A stretch of DNA of 64,000 nt from Daejeonella sp. (GCF_030695525.1 NZ_JAUYSS010000048.1:17296-81295), one strand, 5' to 3'; shown: positions 26,346-35,512, numbered from the stretch's first letter. Notes: a model not told the origin generated them from the letters alone. Made by a program: numbers and translations.

Positions 26346-26810
26346 ATGAAGCCAGAAGAAACAGTAGATTATTTTTTAAAAATCGTTTGGCAAACAGTAG
26401 CAAATAAATATAATCAGATTGCTGCAGATTATGGTATAACACAGGCTCTGGGCTATATGCTTATTAATATACATGAGGAGGGTACTGCGGTTTCACAAAT
26501 TGCGTCATTGTCAGGTGTGAAATCCACAAGTCTGTCCAGAATGCTTAAGAATATGGAAGAACTTGGTCTCATTTACAGGGAGACAGATCCGAATGATAAG
26601 CGTTCTGTAAAGATATTTTTAACTCCATCAGGTATTGAAAAGCGTCAGATTGCAAAAGATGTAGTGAGGAAATTTAATGAGTATCTCAATGCACATATTT
26701 CTGACAAGGATCGGCTTAAGCTGATTAATACGTTAAACAAAATAAATCAACTAACCACTGATTATAAACCTCAGTTTTGCTACCCGGAAATTCCGGGTAG
26801 TAAAACTTGA
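26346..26810 (+). CDS. MarR-family regulator of the beta-oxidation operon
   Basis: 154 residues. The winged helix is clear: VSQIASLSGVKSTSLSRMLKNME is the helix-turn-helix and GLIYRETDPNDKRSVKIFLT the wing, with the conserved Asp-Lys-Arg turn. The flanking helices dimerise. It lies upstream of fadN on the same strand with an 84-base gap, behind its own promoter and dyad. By analogy with regulators of fatty-acid degradation, it likely responds to acyl-CoA or fatty acid; that is inference. The last codons lie inside a near-perfect RNA hairpin. Confidence 0.92.
   Translation: MKPEETVDYFLKIVWQTVANKYNQIAADYGITQALGYMLINIHEEGTAVSQIASLSGVKSTSLSRMLKNMEELGLIYRETDPNDKRSVKIFLTPSGIEKRQIAKDVVRKFNEYLNAHISDKDRLKLINTLNKINQLTTDYKPQFCYPEIPGSKT
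26774..26806 (+). promoter_or_regulatory. 33-base near-perfect hairpin at the end of the MarR gene
   Basis: Arms of 15 bases (GTTTTGCTACCCGGA against TCCGGGTAGTAAAAC, one mismatch) close a 3-base loop. It lies within the last codons and ends 4 bases before the stop is complete. There is no U-tract after it, so it is not a standard intrinsic terminator; it may tune readthrough into fadN or protect transcript ends. Confidence 0.55.
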
Positions 26811-26894
26811 AAAAATTAGTACAAATCCGATTTCGGTATTTAATCATCTTAGCTTACATCCGGCAACTGCGGGATAATAAATAAAAATAAACAG

Positions 26895-29300
26895 ATGAAA
26901 CGAGTCATCAGAAAAGTAGCGGTATTGGGTTCGGGCATCATGGGTTCCCGTATTGCATGCCATTTTGCCAATGTTGGAGTTGAAGTGCTGCTGCTGGATA
27001 TCGTTCCAAAGGAACTGACCGCTGAGGAGCAGTCAAAAGGTGCTGATCTTAATTCTAAAGCAGTTAGAAATAGAATTGTAAATCTTGCACTTGAAAGTGC
27101 TTTAAAGGCCAATCCCTCCCCGGTTTACTCCAAAAAAGTTATAGGCAATATAAGTACAGGCAATTTCGATGACAATTTGAAAGATATTGCAGCCTGCGAT
27201 TGGGTGATTGAGGTTGTTGTTGAAAGGCTGGAAATTAAAAAGCTGATCTTTGATCAGGTTGAATTATACAGAACTCCGGGAACTCTGATTAGTTCAAATA
27301 CTTCCGGAATTCCGATTCATTTGATGGCTGAAGGACGTTCAGAAGATTTTCGATCCCATTTTTGCGGTACCCACTTCTTTAATCCACCGCGATACCTTCG
27401 TTTACTTGAAATCATCCCCACTACTCAGACAAAACCTGAGATTGTTGATTTCCTGATGTACTACGGTGATAAATTTCTTGGAAAAACCACTGTATTATGT
27501 AAAGATACCCCCGCCTTTATCGCAAATCGTGTTGGTGTTTATTCCATCATGGCACTCCTTCATCTGGTTGAGAAGATGGATCTCTCGGTTGAAGAGGTTG
27601 ATAAATATACCGGGCCCGCTTTGGGCAGACCTAAGTCGGCGACCTTCCGTACTACGGATGTTGTCGGACTGGACACAATGATCAATGTTGCGGGAGGCTT
27701 GTATAGCAATCTTCCTGAAGATAAAGCGCATGATCTGTTTGAACTCCCTGCATATGTCAAGAAAATGCAGGAGAATAAGTGGCTTGGGGATAAAACACAG
27801 CAGGGCTTTTATAAAAAGGTAAAAGGTGCTGATGGGAATTCAGAAATCCTTGCTCTTGATCTCAAAACATTAGAATATAAACCTCAGCAGAAAATAAAAT
27901 CTTCAACACTTGAGGCGACTAAACTAATCGAAAATTTACCTGAGCGGATGAAAGTATTCGCTAATGGGACTGATAAGGCCGGTGATTTCTTCCGCCATTC
28001 TTTTTTCGGGCTTTTTGAATATGTTTCAGACCGTATTCCTGAAATTTCTGATGAACTATACCGTATTGATGATGCAATGAGGGCTGGTTTTGGATGGGAA
28101 CTGGGTCCTTTTGAGGTATGGGATGCTGTCGGACTGAAAAACGCGCTCGAAGGAATGAAGAAATATGGTAATGAGGCATCAGCATGGGTTCATGAGATGG
28201 TTCAGGCCGGAAATGAGTCATTCTATAAGGTAGAAAACGGGGTTAAGAAGTATTACGATATTCCATCAAAGTCGTATAAAGCGGTTCCAGGAACCGAATC
28301 TTTCATTATTCTGGACAATATTCGTTCAACAAATACAGTTTGGAAAAATTCAGGAACTACAATTACCGATCTGGGCGATGGAATACTGAATCTTGAATTT
28401 CACACCAAAATGAACACCATTGGTGGTGAAGTGATTCAGGGATTAAATAAAGCGATTGATCTGGCTGAAAAAGATTACCGGGGTCTGGTTGTTGGGAATG
28501 ATGGAGCCAACTTTTCGGCGGGCGCAAATATCGGAATGATATTTATGGCTGCCGTTGAACAGGATTGGGATGAGATCAACATAGCCATTAAGATGTTTCA
28601 GAATACAATGATGCGGATGCGTTATTCAAGTATTCCGGTTGTGGCCGCTCCGCATAATCTTACCCTTGGAGGCGGCTGTGAATTGTGTCTTCATGCTGAT
28701 TTTGTTCAGGCTAATGCCGAAACCTATATGGGATTGGTTGAATTTGGCGTGGGATTGATTCCGGGAGGAGGAGGTTCAAAAGAATTTGCCCTTCGTTTAT
28801 CAGATGAGTTTAAAGAGGGTCAAATAGAGCAGGCAGCACTCCGGGAGCGTTTTTTAACTATCGGGCAGGCTAAAGTTTCGACCTCGGCTGTTGAAGCAGT
28901 TGAACTAGGCTACCTGCAAAAGGAGAAGTTCGGTATGAGCATGAACCGTAACAGATTAATCATTGACGCAAAAGAAAAAGCAATTGAACTTGCAGATGGA
29001 GGATATACAAAGCCGGTTCAACGCAAGGATATCAGGGTATTAGGTAAGCAGGGGATGGGTATTGTTTATGCAGGAGCAAATTCCATGTTCGCCGGGAACT
29101 TTATCTCAGAACACGATAAAAAGATATCCGAAAAATTGGGCTATGTGCTCTGCGGTGGTAATCTTTCAGCTCCAACATTAGTTTCTGAACAATATCTGCT
29201 TGACCTGGAGCGTGAAGTGTTCCTTTCGCTTTGCGCAGAGAAGAAAACACTTGAACGAATACAGAGTATACTGACTAAGGGTAAGCCGTTGAGGAATTAG
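26895..29300 (+). CDS. fadN: 3-hydroxyacyl-CoA dehydrogenase / enoyl-CoA hydratase (FadN type)
   Basis: 801 residues with the dehydrogenase first and hydratase second, the FadN domain order. The Rossmann loop reads VAVLGSGIMGSRIACHFA at the start, the catalytic region includes FCGTHFFNPPRYLRLLEI with the histidine-containing signature, and the hydratase part from about 500 shows ANFSAGANI and LTLGGGCELCLHADF, followed by GLVEFGVGLIPGGGG with the catalytic glutamate. It carries out two beta-oxidation steps. The stop codon lies inside the first unit of a 7-base array. The order MarR-fadN-fadA-fadE resembles the fadNAE operon of other bacteria. Confidence 0.94.
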   Translation: MKRVIRKVAVLGSGIMGSRIACHFANVGVEVLLLDIVPKELTAEEQSKGADLNSKAVRNRIVNLALESALKANPSPVYSKKVIGNISTGNFDDNLKDIAACDWVIEVVVERLEIKKLIFDQVELYRTPGTLISSNTSGIPIHLMAEGRSEDFRSHFCGTHFFNPPRYLRLLEIIPTTQTKPEIVDFLMYYGDKFLGKTTVLCKDTPAFIANRVGVYSIMALLHLVEKMDLSVEEVDKYTGPALGRPKSATFRTTDVVGLDTMINVAGGLYSNLPEDKAHDLFELPAYVKKMQENKWLGDKTQQGFYKKVKGADGNSEILALDLKTLEYKPQQKIKSSTLEATKLIENLPERMKVFANGTDKAGDFFRHSFFGLFEYVSDRIPEISDELYRIDDAMRAGFGWELGPFEVWDAVGLKNALEGMKKYGNEASAWVHEMVQAGNESFYKVENGVKKYYDIPSKSYKAVPGTESFIILDNIRSTNTVWKNSGTTITDLGDGILNLEFHTKMNTIGGEVIQGLNKAIDLAEKDYRGLVVGNDGANFSAGANIGMIFMAAVEQDWDEINIAIKMFQNTMMRMRYSSIPVVAAPHNLTLGGGCELCLHADFVQANAETYMGLVEFGVGLIPGGGGSKEFALRLSDEFKEGQIEQAALRERFLTIGQAKVSTSAVEAVELGYLQKEKFGMSMNRNRLIIDAKEKAIELADGGYTKPVQRKDIRVLGKQGMGIVYAGANSMFAGNFISEHDKKISEKLGYVLCGGNLSAPTLVSEQYLLDLEREVFLSLCAEKKTLERIQSILTKGKPLRN

Positions 29301-29336
29301 TATTGAGTATTGAGTATTGAGTATTGAGTATTGAGA
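29295..29336. repeat. degenerate 7-bp tandem array (ATTGAGT type), six units
   Basis: Six 7-base units: AATTAGT, ATTGAGT four times, ATTGAGA. The fadN stop codon TAG lies inside the first unit. It is the inverse complement of the array at 29720-29754, so the two frame the S23-like gene. Confidence 0.88.
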
Positions 29337-29349
29337 TATCAAGGCGGAA

Positions 29350-29709
29350 ATGCATAATATTAAAGATCTGAAAATATGGAATAAGAGTATAGACCTGGCA
29401 ATAAAGGTTTATGATGTTTCCGCAAAATTTCCGGCAGATGAGCGTTATGGTTTGATATCTCAAATTCGCCGGTGTGCAGTATCTATACCATCCAATATTT
29501 CGGAGGGAGCCGGAAGAAACTCCAATAAAGAATTTTTGCAATTCTTGGGTATTGCGAATGGATCATCATATGAACTGCAAACTCAATTGGTGATAACAGA
29601 ACGTCTTGGATTTGTTGATACTAAAATATGTAATGAATTACTCGAATGCATAGATGAACTTCAAAAAATGAATTTTAATCTTCAAAAATCAATAAGACTT
29701 AAATTGTAG
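29350..29709 (+). CDS. four-helix-bundle (S23/Avd-like) protein
   Basis: 119 residues, all helical. Family wording is strong: IKDLKIWNKSIDLAIKVYD at the start, FPADERYGLISQIRRCAVSIPSNISEGAGR in the middle, and ELQTQLVITERLGF near the end. This family is known from intervening sequences of 23S rRNA genes and as the Avd accessory protein of diversity-generating retroelements, but here there is neither rRNA nor reverse transcriptase. It sits between fadN and fadA, framed by inverted 7-base arrays, so it looks like an insertion in the operon. Its function in this setting is unknown. Confidence 0.9.
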   Translation: MHNIKDLKIWNKSIDLAIKVYDVSAKFPADERYGLISQIRRCAVSIPSNISEGAGRNSNKEFLQFLGIANGSSYELQTQLVITERLGFVDTKICNELLECIDELQKMNFNLQKSIRLKL

Positions 29710-29719
29710 TTGGGTTGGG

Positions 29720-29754
29720 TCTCAATACTCAATACTCTCTACTCAATACTATAG
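29720..29754. repeat. degenerate 7-bp tandem array (ACTCAAT type), five units
   Basis: Units TCTCAAT, ACTCAAT, ACTCTCT, ACTCAAT, ACTATAG. It is the reverse complement of the array at 29295 and ends 2 bases before the fadA start codon. Translating it gives the spurious N-terminal extension of the longer fadA frame. Confidence 0.85.
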
Positions 29755-29756
29755 GA

Positions 29757-30935
29757 ATGGAAGAAGCATATATCATAGCCGCATACAGAACCGCAATTGG
29801 AAAGGCACCCCGTGGTGTATTTCGTTTTACCAGGGCTGATGATCTGGCAGCTGAAGTGGTCAGACATCTGGTGGCCTCGGTACCTGATCTGGACAAGAAT
29901 CAAATTGATGATGTGATTGTCGGTAATGCTACCCCTGAGGCAGAACAGGGACTGAATATTGCCCGTATGATCTCTTTGATGGGACTGGATACGGATAAAG
30001 TTCCGGGTGTTACAGTAAATCGTTACTGTGCTTCAGGATTGGAGACCATAGCCATCGCGACTGCCAAAATCAGGTCGGGTATGGCCGATTGTATCGTAGC
30101 CGGCGGTGTTGAGGTGATGTCGGGCATGCCATTCGGAGGTTGGAAACTGGTTCCTAATGCAGATGTGGCGAAAAATAATCCTGAATGGTATTGGGGTATG
30201 GGTCTTACAGCCGAAGCCGTTGCAAAAGAATTTAAGGTAAGCAGGGAAGATCAGGATGAGTTTTCATTCAACTCGCATCAAAAAGCTATTGCGGCAATTA
30301 AGAATGGTCACCTCAAAGACGGGCTGATTCCGATTACCATTAAAGAGACTTATCTGGATGAAAATTTAAAGCAGAAAACAAGGGAATTTGTTGTGGATAC
30401 AGATGAAGGTCCGCGTGCCGACACCGCCCTTGACAAGCTCGCAAAACTTAAGCCGGTGTTTGCCGCCGGAGGCTCGGTAACTGCCGGAAATTCATCTCAA
30501 ACATCTGATGGAGCGGCATTTGTATTGGTGGTCTCTGAAAAAATGTTGAAAAAATTAAATGTACAACCCATTGCCCGACTGGTAAGTTACGGTGTTGCCG
30601 GAGTTCCACCAAGAATCATGGGCATCGGTCCGATAGAAGCTATTCCCTTGGCATTAAAAAAAGCAGGGATGAAGCAGCAGGATCTTGATCTTATTGAGCT
30701 GAACGAAGCCTTTGCATCTCAATCTCTTGCTGTAATCAGAGCACTTGACTTAGATCAGGGAAAAGTAAATGTTAACGGAGGGGCAATAGCACTTGGCCAT
30801 CCTCTTGGTTGTACAGGATCAAAACTATCCGTTCAGCTTTTCAATGAACTGAAAAGAAGGGATAAGAAATTTGGAATGGTGACCATGTGTGTTGGAACAG
30901 GTCAGGGAGCAGCGGGGATATTTGAGTTGATGTAG
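29757..30935 (+). CDS. fadA: acetyl-CoA C-acyltransferase (3-ketoacyl-CoA thiolase)
   Basis: 392 residues from the ATG at 29757, which has AGG just before it. A frame start 14 codons upstream is only repeat sequence. The thiolase nucleophile is in VNRYCASGLETIAIA (cysteine about 90), and the catalytic histidine and second cysteine are in NGGAIALGHPLGCTG and MCVGTGQGAA. Length is normal. It cleaves 3-ketoacyl-CoA to acetyl-CoA and a shortened acyl-CoA. It is the third metabolic gene of the fad operon, and a 7-base array begins 3 bases after its stop. Confidence 0.95.
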   Translation: MEEAYIIAAYRTAIGKAPRGVFRFTRADDLAAEVVRHLVASVPDLDKNQIDDVIVGNATPEAEQGLNIARMISLMGLDTDKVPGVTVNRYCASGLETIAIATAKIRSGMADCIVAGGVEVMSGMPFGGWKLVPNADVAKNNPEWYWGMGLTAEAVAKEFKVSREDQDEFSFNSHQKAIAAIKNGHLKDGLIPITIKETYLDENLKQKTREFVVDTDEGPRADTALDKLAKLKPVFAAGGSVTAGNSSQTSDGAAFVLVVSEKMLKKLNVQPIARLVSYGVAGVPPRIMGIGPIEAIPLALKKAGMKQQDLDLIELNEAFASQSLAVIRALDLDQGKVNVNGGAIALGHPLGCTGSKLSVQLFNELKRRDKKFGMVTMCVGTGQGAAGIFELM

Positions 30936-30937
30936 CT

Positions 30938-30986
30938 ATGGAGAGTGGAGTGTGGAGAGTGGAGAATTTAGAATTGAGAATGGAAT
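30938..30986. repeat. degenerate 7-bp tandem array (GTGGAGA type), seven units
   Basis: Units ATGGAGA, GTGGAGT, GTGGAGA twice, ATTTAGA, ATTGAGA, ATGGAAT. It begins 3 bases after the fadA stop codon. Confidence 0.8.
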
Positions 30987-31026
30987 AGGGATAATGGATA
31001 CTACTAGTATTTAAATTTTAGCAGGA

Positions 31027-31153
31027 TGTCATCCTGAGTGTAACGAAGGAACTTAGCGAAAGGGAATGAGGAGTTTGATATTGAGAATAGAGGTCAATAT
31101 GTTCTAAGGTCCCTCCTGCGTCGGCCTTGCCTGCCGGCAGGCAGGGATGACAG
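31027..31153. repeat. palindromic intergenic element ending in GTCAT/ATGAC
   Basis: Outer arms GTCATCCTGAG and CAGGGATGAC frame about 100 bases, and the inner GCCTGCCGGCAGGC is a 14-base palindrome (31129-31142). Elements of this GTCATCCTGAG wording are common dispersed repeats in many bacterial genomes. It lies in the 401-base space between fadA and fadE. Confidence 0.65.
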
Positions 31154-31242
31154 CCAGAATGGAATTGAAAGTGGAGAAAGTTGATAGGCAGCAAAAACAG
31201 CTAAATAATTACTACTAATTTTAAAATGTAGGTATAAATTAC

Positions 31243-31284
31243 CGGCAGACAACAGACAGCAGACAACACATAACTGATAACAGA
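31243..31284. repeat. degenerate 7-bp tandem array (CAACAGA type), six units
   Basis: Units CGGCAGA, CAACAGA, CAGCAGA, CAACACA, TAACTGA, TAACAGA. It lies 52 bases before the fadE start. The wording matches the arrays at 9596 and 48927. Confidence 0.75.
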
Positions 31285-31336
31285 ATAAAAGATAAAGAGC
31301 AATTCTTTGCTCCTTATTCCTTAATCAATTAATAAC

Positions 31337-33127
31337 ATGAGCACAGCAAAAACCAAATCAATCAAAGGCGGAGAATTTATTATCCGCGAAACGGCATGTG
31401 AGGATATTTTTATCCCGGAGGAGTTTGATGAAGAGCAGTTGATGATCAAAAAAACCTGTGAGGATTTTTTGGTGGCAGAAGTTTTTCCTAATCTCGACAG
31501 GATCGATAACCAGGAAGAAGGATTAATGGTAAACCTGATGGATAAGGCAGGTGAACTGGGTTTATTGGCTGTTTCTATCCCTGAAGAGTATGGGGGCTTT
31601 GGAAAAAACTTCAATACCTCCATGCTGGTGGCAGATTCAGTAGGGGCAGGATGTTCATTCGCTGTTGCACTTTCGGCACATACTGGAATCGGTACCTTGC
31701 CTATACTTTATTATGGTAATAAAGAGCAAAAGGATAAATACATCCCCAAACTGGCTACCGGCGAGTGGAAAGCATCTTATTGCCTTACCGAACCCAATTC
31801 AGGTTCTGATGCTAATTCAGGAAGAACAAAAGCGGTACTGAATGCAGAGGGTACTCACTACCTGATCACTGGTCAGAAAATGTGGATCACCAATGGTGGT
31901 TTTGCAGATATATTTATTGTTTTTGCAAAAATCGATGACGATAAAAACCTATCTGCATTTATTGTTGAAAAGGATTTTGGCGGAATTACGATGAACCCTG
32001 AGGAACATAAACTGGGTATTAAAGGATCTTCAACAAGACAGGTGTTCTTTAACGACTGTCCGGTTCCTGTCGAAAATCTGCTTTCAGAGCGTGAAAATGG
32101 CTTTAAAATAGCCGTAAATATTCTGAATATCGGCCGGATTAAACTTGGTGTTGCGGCTATCGGTTCTTCACGTATGGTCTTGAACCAGGCGATAAATTAT
32201 TCAAATGAACGTATACAGTTCAATTTGCCAATTTCAAAGTTCGGTGCTATTCGCTATAAACTTGCCGAAATGGCTACCCGTAATTTTGCTCTTGAAAGTG
32301 CATCTTACCGTGCCGGACAGAATATCGATGATGCATATGATGCTTTGGTAGCAGAAGGTATGGACCCTTCACAGGCTAAATTGAAATCTACAGAGCAATT
32401 CGCTGTGGAATGTGCAATTATCAAGGTTTGGGGATCTGAAGTTTTGGATTATATCGTAGACGAAGGTCTGCAAATCTATGGTGGTATGGGTTATTCTGCA
32501 GAAGCACCCATGGAGCGCGCTTATCGCGATAGCAGGATCAACAGGATATTCGAGGGTACTAATGAGATCAACAGGATGCTTATCCTTGACATGCTCCTGA
32601 AACGTGCCATGAAGGGTGAACTCGATCTGATGACTCCGGCACAGGCCGTTGCGGCTGAATTAATGTCAATCCCTGACTTTGGGGAGGAAGATAATTCACT
32701 CTTCGCGGCAGAAAAGCGACTTTTAGCTAACCTGAAAAAGGCCGGTTTGATGATAGCTGGTGCCGCAGTTCAGAAATTGATGATGACCCTGTCAAAAGAG
32801 CAGGAGATTCTGATGAATATTGCAGACATCATCGGTTATATCTATGTAGCCGAATCAACTATTCTTAGAGTTGAAAAACTGGTGAAATTAAGAGGTGAAG
32901 AAGCATGTTCAGGACAGCTTGATATGATGCGGATCTACCTCTATCAGACTGTTGATAAGGTCTCTGTAGCAGGTAAAGAAGCACTTTATTCATTCGCTGA
33001 AGGTGATGAACTAAGAATGATGCTGGTTGGGCTGAGACGTTTTACAAAATCAGAGCCTTTCAATATTAAAGAAACCAGACAACGTGTCGCTAAGCAATTG
33101 ATTGAAGCAAATAAGTATTGTTATTAG
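31337..33127 (+). CDS. fadE: acyl-CoA dehydrogenase, FadE type
   Basis: 596 residues, matching the ~594-residue FadE of the fadNAE system rather than the ~380-residue short enzymes. FAD-binding wording CLTEPNSGSDANSGRTKA and WITNGGFADIFIVFAK is followed by the core IYGGMGYSAEAPMERAYRDS and RIFEGTNEINR, the last containing the catalytic glutamate. A C-terminal helical domain of about 170 residues is extra. It introduces the first double bond of beta-oxidation. Two repeats and a 401-base gap separate it from fadA, so it may have its own promoter. Confidence 0.94.
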   Translation: MSTAKTKSIKGGEFIIRETACEDIFIPEEFDEEQLMIKKTCEDFLVAEVFPNLDRIDNQEEGLMVNLMDKAGELGLLAVSIPEEYGGFGKNFNTSMLVADSVGAGCSFAVALSAHTGIGTLPILYYGNKEQKDKYIPKLATGEWKASYCLTEPNSGSDANSGRTKAVLNAEGTHYLITGQKMWITNGGFADIFIVFAKIDDDKNLSAFIVEKDFGGITMNPEEHKLGIKGSSTRQVFFNDCPVPVENLLSERENGFKIAVNILNIGRIKLGVAAIGSSRMVLNQAINYSNERIQFNLPISKFGAIRYKLAEMATRNFALESASYRAGQNIDDAYDALVAEGMDPSQAKLKSTEQFAVECAIIKVWGSEVLDYIVDEGLQIYGGMGYSAEAPMERAYRDSRINRIFEGTNEINRMLILDMLLKRAMKGELDLMTPAQAVAAELMSIPDFGEEDNSLFAAEKRLLANLKKAGLMIAGAAVQKLMMTLSKEQEILMNIADIIGYIYVAESTILRVEKLVKLRGEEACSGQLDMMRIYLYQTVDKVSVAGKEALYSFAEGDELRMMLVGLRRFTKSEPFNIKETRQRVAKQLIEANKYCY

Positions 33128-33268
33128 AAAATATGACAAAATGTAAACTATTCGGAAGATTTCTGGCAAACTCTTTGAATGGAAATATCGTATATTCTAG
33201 TTAGAAAAAGGTTATTAATGTTAAAGTGTATGAACTTAGTTAATGTAATCACCATAGCAATCCTTGAA

Positions 33269-33418
33269 ATGTCCGGACTGATGGACAAATTAAAGGCCCT
33301 GAAGGAGAAGCTACAGGATTTTCTTCCTGATCTTAATCCTCAGGAATCAAATAAAAAGCAATTGATCTATATTCCTCTGCGTGTTTCTGACCAGGACAAG
33401 ACCAGGAAAAAGTCTTAA
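33269..33418 (+). CDS. hypothetical small protein, 49 residues
   Basis: Using the ATG at 33269, the product starts MSGLMDKLKALKEKLQDF, a helical stretch, and ends with a basic tail DQDKTRKKS. A longer frame with an upstream start would give 79 residues with a hydrophobic N-terminus, which looks less likely. It lies 19 bases before the TetR-like gene on the same strand. No family is recognised. Confidence 0.45.
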   Translation: MSGLMDKLKALKEKLQDFLPDLNPQESNKKQLIYIPLRVSDQDKTRKKS

Positions 33419-33437
33419 TGACAATTAAAATTCCAAA

Positions 33438-34103
33438 ATGAACAATGTTATGTATACTGCCGAAGAAATTCAAAATGCTTATATAGATTATGTCCTGACA
33501 AAGGGCATTAAACCTGCGTCTGTTTATGTATTTGCAAAAGAGAATAATCTAACGGAAGAGGAGTTCTATAATTTCTACGCTTCTTTTGAAGGGATTGAAG
33601 ATTCTATCTGGACTGAGCTATTCAATAAAGCATTGACTGAAGTACAAAATCAGGAAATCTGGCAGCAATACTCATCAAGGGAGAAAACTCTTGCATTTTT
33701 TTATGCCTTTATTGAGTTGTTGAAAAGTAAAAGAAGTTTTGTCTTATATAGTTTAAAGCAATCGGGGCAAAGCATCGGGACACCTGCAATACTAAAAGGA
33801 GTAAAAGTGCTTTTTGAAGGATTTGCTTCAGGGCTGGTGGAACAGGGAGTGGAGTCGGGTGAACTGGCAAACAGGCGCTTTCTAACCTCGAAATATAAGG
33901 ACGCACTTTGGATTCAGTTTGGTGTCATTTTGAATTTTTGGGCTAAGGATAACAGCCCAGGGTTTGAAAAAACTGATGAAGCAATTGAAAAAGGAATTAA
34001 TGTTACTTTCGATCTTTTTGGTAAATCACCTTTAGATAGCTTGTTTGATTATGGGAAGTTCATGATGAATAATGGCGGCATGAAACCAAATGTCAAGTTT
34101 TAA
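33438..34103 (+). CDS. TetR-like regulator paired with ABC1 kinase
   Basis: 221 residues. The N-terminal ~60 residues have the helical pattern of a TetR DNA-binding domain (AEEIQNAYIDYVLTKGIKPA then VYVFAKENNLTEEEFYNF), although the recognition helix is atypical. The remaining helical part is the TetR-type ligand/dimerisation domain. In Bacteroidota, such proteins are often next to UbiB/AarF-like kinases, as here, where the next gene starts 35 bases downstream. It probably regulates that gene or interacts with it; the ligand is not known. Confidence 0.75.
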   Translation: MNNVMYTAEEIQNAYIDYVLTKGIKPASVYVFAKENNLTEEEFYNFYASFEGIEDSIWTELFNKALTEVQNQEIWQQYSSREKTLAFFYAFIELLKSKRSFVLYSLKQSGQSIGTPAILKGVKVLFEGFASGLVEQGVESGELANRRFLTSKYKDALWIQFGVILNFWAKDNSPGFEKTDEAIEKGINVTFDLFGKSPLDSLFDYGKFMMNNGGMKPNVKF

Positions 34104-34138
34104 ATAGCCATTCATACAAATAGAACTTCGATTGCTAA

Positions 34139-35449
34139 ATGAAAGAACAAGACAGTATTCCCACATCAAAAACAGAACGCTCTGCAAAATTTGTAAAAAC
34201 TGGTCTTAAGGTTGGCGGCAACTATATAAAGCATTACTCTAAAAAGTTATTCAATCCCTCACTTAACAATGATGAGTTAAATCTCGATAATGCAACAGAT
34301 ATCTATGCATCATTGAGTGAGTTGAAGGGTAGTGCCCTCAAGGTAGCCCAGATGCTTAGTATGGATAAGAACATATTACCTAAAGCATATGTCGATCAGT
34401 TTTCACTCTCTCAGTATAATGCCCCACCATTATCGGGGCCGCTCATAGTAAGAACCTTCAGTAAATATTTTGGTAAAACCCCCTCCGAGATTTACGATGA
34501 ATTTAACATCAGGTCAACCAATGCCGCTTCTATCGGACAGGTACATCAGGCGAGCTTAAATGGCAAAAAGTTAGCAGTTAAAATTCAATATCCTGGGGTT
34601 GGCGACAGTATATCTTCAGACCTAAAAATGGTAAAGCCATTTGCATTCCGCTTGTTGGGAATGAGTCAGAAAGAACTGGAAGTTTACATGACGGAAGTAG
34701 AAGAACGGCTTCTTGAAGAAACAGATTATGATCTCGAAATTAAGCGATCCATTGAGTTTTCGGATGCTTGTAAAAACATACCGAATGTGGTTTTCCCTGC
34801 CTATTATCCTGAACTTTCCTCAAAAAGAATTATCACCATGGATTGGCTTGAAGGCCAGCACATGAAGGAATTTATGAAGACGAATCCTTCACAGGAACTC
34901 AGGAATAAAATTGGCCAGGCTCTGTGGGATTTTTATAATTTCCAGCAGCATGAATTAAGAGCAGTACATGCAGATCCACATCCCGGAAATTTTCTGATCA
35001 CCTCAGAAGGAAAACTGGGGATTATTGATTTTGGATGTATTAAAGAAATGCCAGACGACTTCTACTATCCTTTCTTTTCGCTTACTTCTACAGATATGCT
35101 AAAGGATAAGGCCCGGACTATCAAGGCATTTCGTCAACTGGAAATGATTCGAGAGAATGATGATGCGACGCAAATCGAATTTTATTACCGTATTTATAAG
35201 GAAATGATTGAATTGTTTGCACAACCATACATGTCGAATACCTTTGATTTTAGCAAATCTGAATTTTTTGATAAGCTTTATTCCTATGGTGAGAAGATTT
35301 CCCGAATGCCTGAATTCAAACAGGCCCGGGGTGTTAAGCATTTTATTTATGTAAACCGGACAAACTTTGGCCTATATAACATGCTTCATGATCTGGGTGC
35401 AATTGTGAGAACTGATACCTGGTATCCGCATTTAGAGATTGCTGTTTAA
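34139..35449 (+). CDS. ABC1/AarF/UbiB-family atypical kinase
   Basis: 436 residues of the ABC1 fold. The family core motifs are visible: NAASIGQVHQA (the alanine-rich loop), KLAVKIQYPGV with the ATP-binding lysine, EETDYDLE, VHADPHPGNFL with the catalytic aspartate and asparagine, and LGIIDFGCIKEM with the metal-binding aspartate. The signature KxGQ motif reads KVAQ (residues 68-71), so its glycine is replaced by alanine. Such proteins act in ubiquinone or menaquinone-related lipid chemistry. It is coupled to the TetR-like gene. Confidence 0.9.
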   Translation: MKEQDSIPTSKTERSAKFVKTGLKVGGNYIKHYSKKLFNPSLNNDELNLDNATDIYASLSELKGSALKVAQMLSMDKNILPKAYVDQFSLSQYNAPPLSGPLIVRTFSKYFGKTPSEIYDEFNIRSTNAASIGQVHQASLNGKKLAVKIQYPGVGDSISSDLKMVKPFAFRLLGMSQKELEVYMTEVEERLLEETDYDLEIKRSIEFSDACKNIPNVVFPAYYPELSSKRIITMDWLEGQHMKEFMKTNPSQELRNKIGQALWDFYNFQQHELRAVHADPHPGNFLITSEGKLGIIDFGCIKEMPDDFYYPFFSLTSTDMLKDKARTIKAFRQLEMIRENDDATQIEFYYRIYKEMIELFAQPYMSNTFDFSKSEFFDKLYSYGEKISRMPEFKQARGVKHFIYVNRTNFGLYNMLHDLGAIVRTDTWYPHLEIAV

Positions 35450-35512
35450 ATCAAATTAATCAAAGCCTTGTGTCTTCATCGCCTTCAATAAAAGCTTTAT
35501 AAATTAAAATAT

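Noticed and set aside
29715..29756. Longer start for fadA that adds 14 residues.
   Set aside because: The extension is only the ACTCAAT array translated. The ATG at 29757 begins the conserved thiolase N-terminus.
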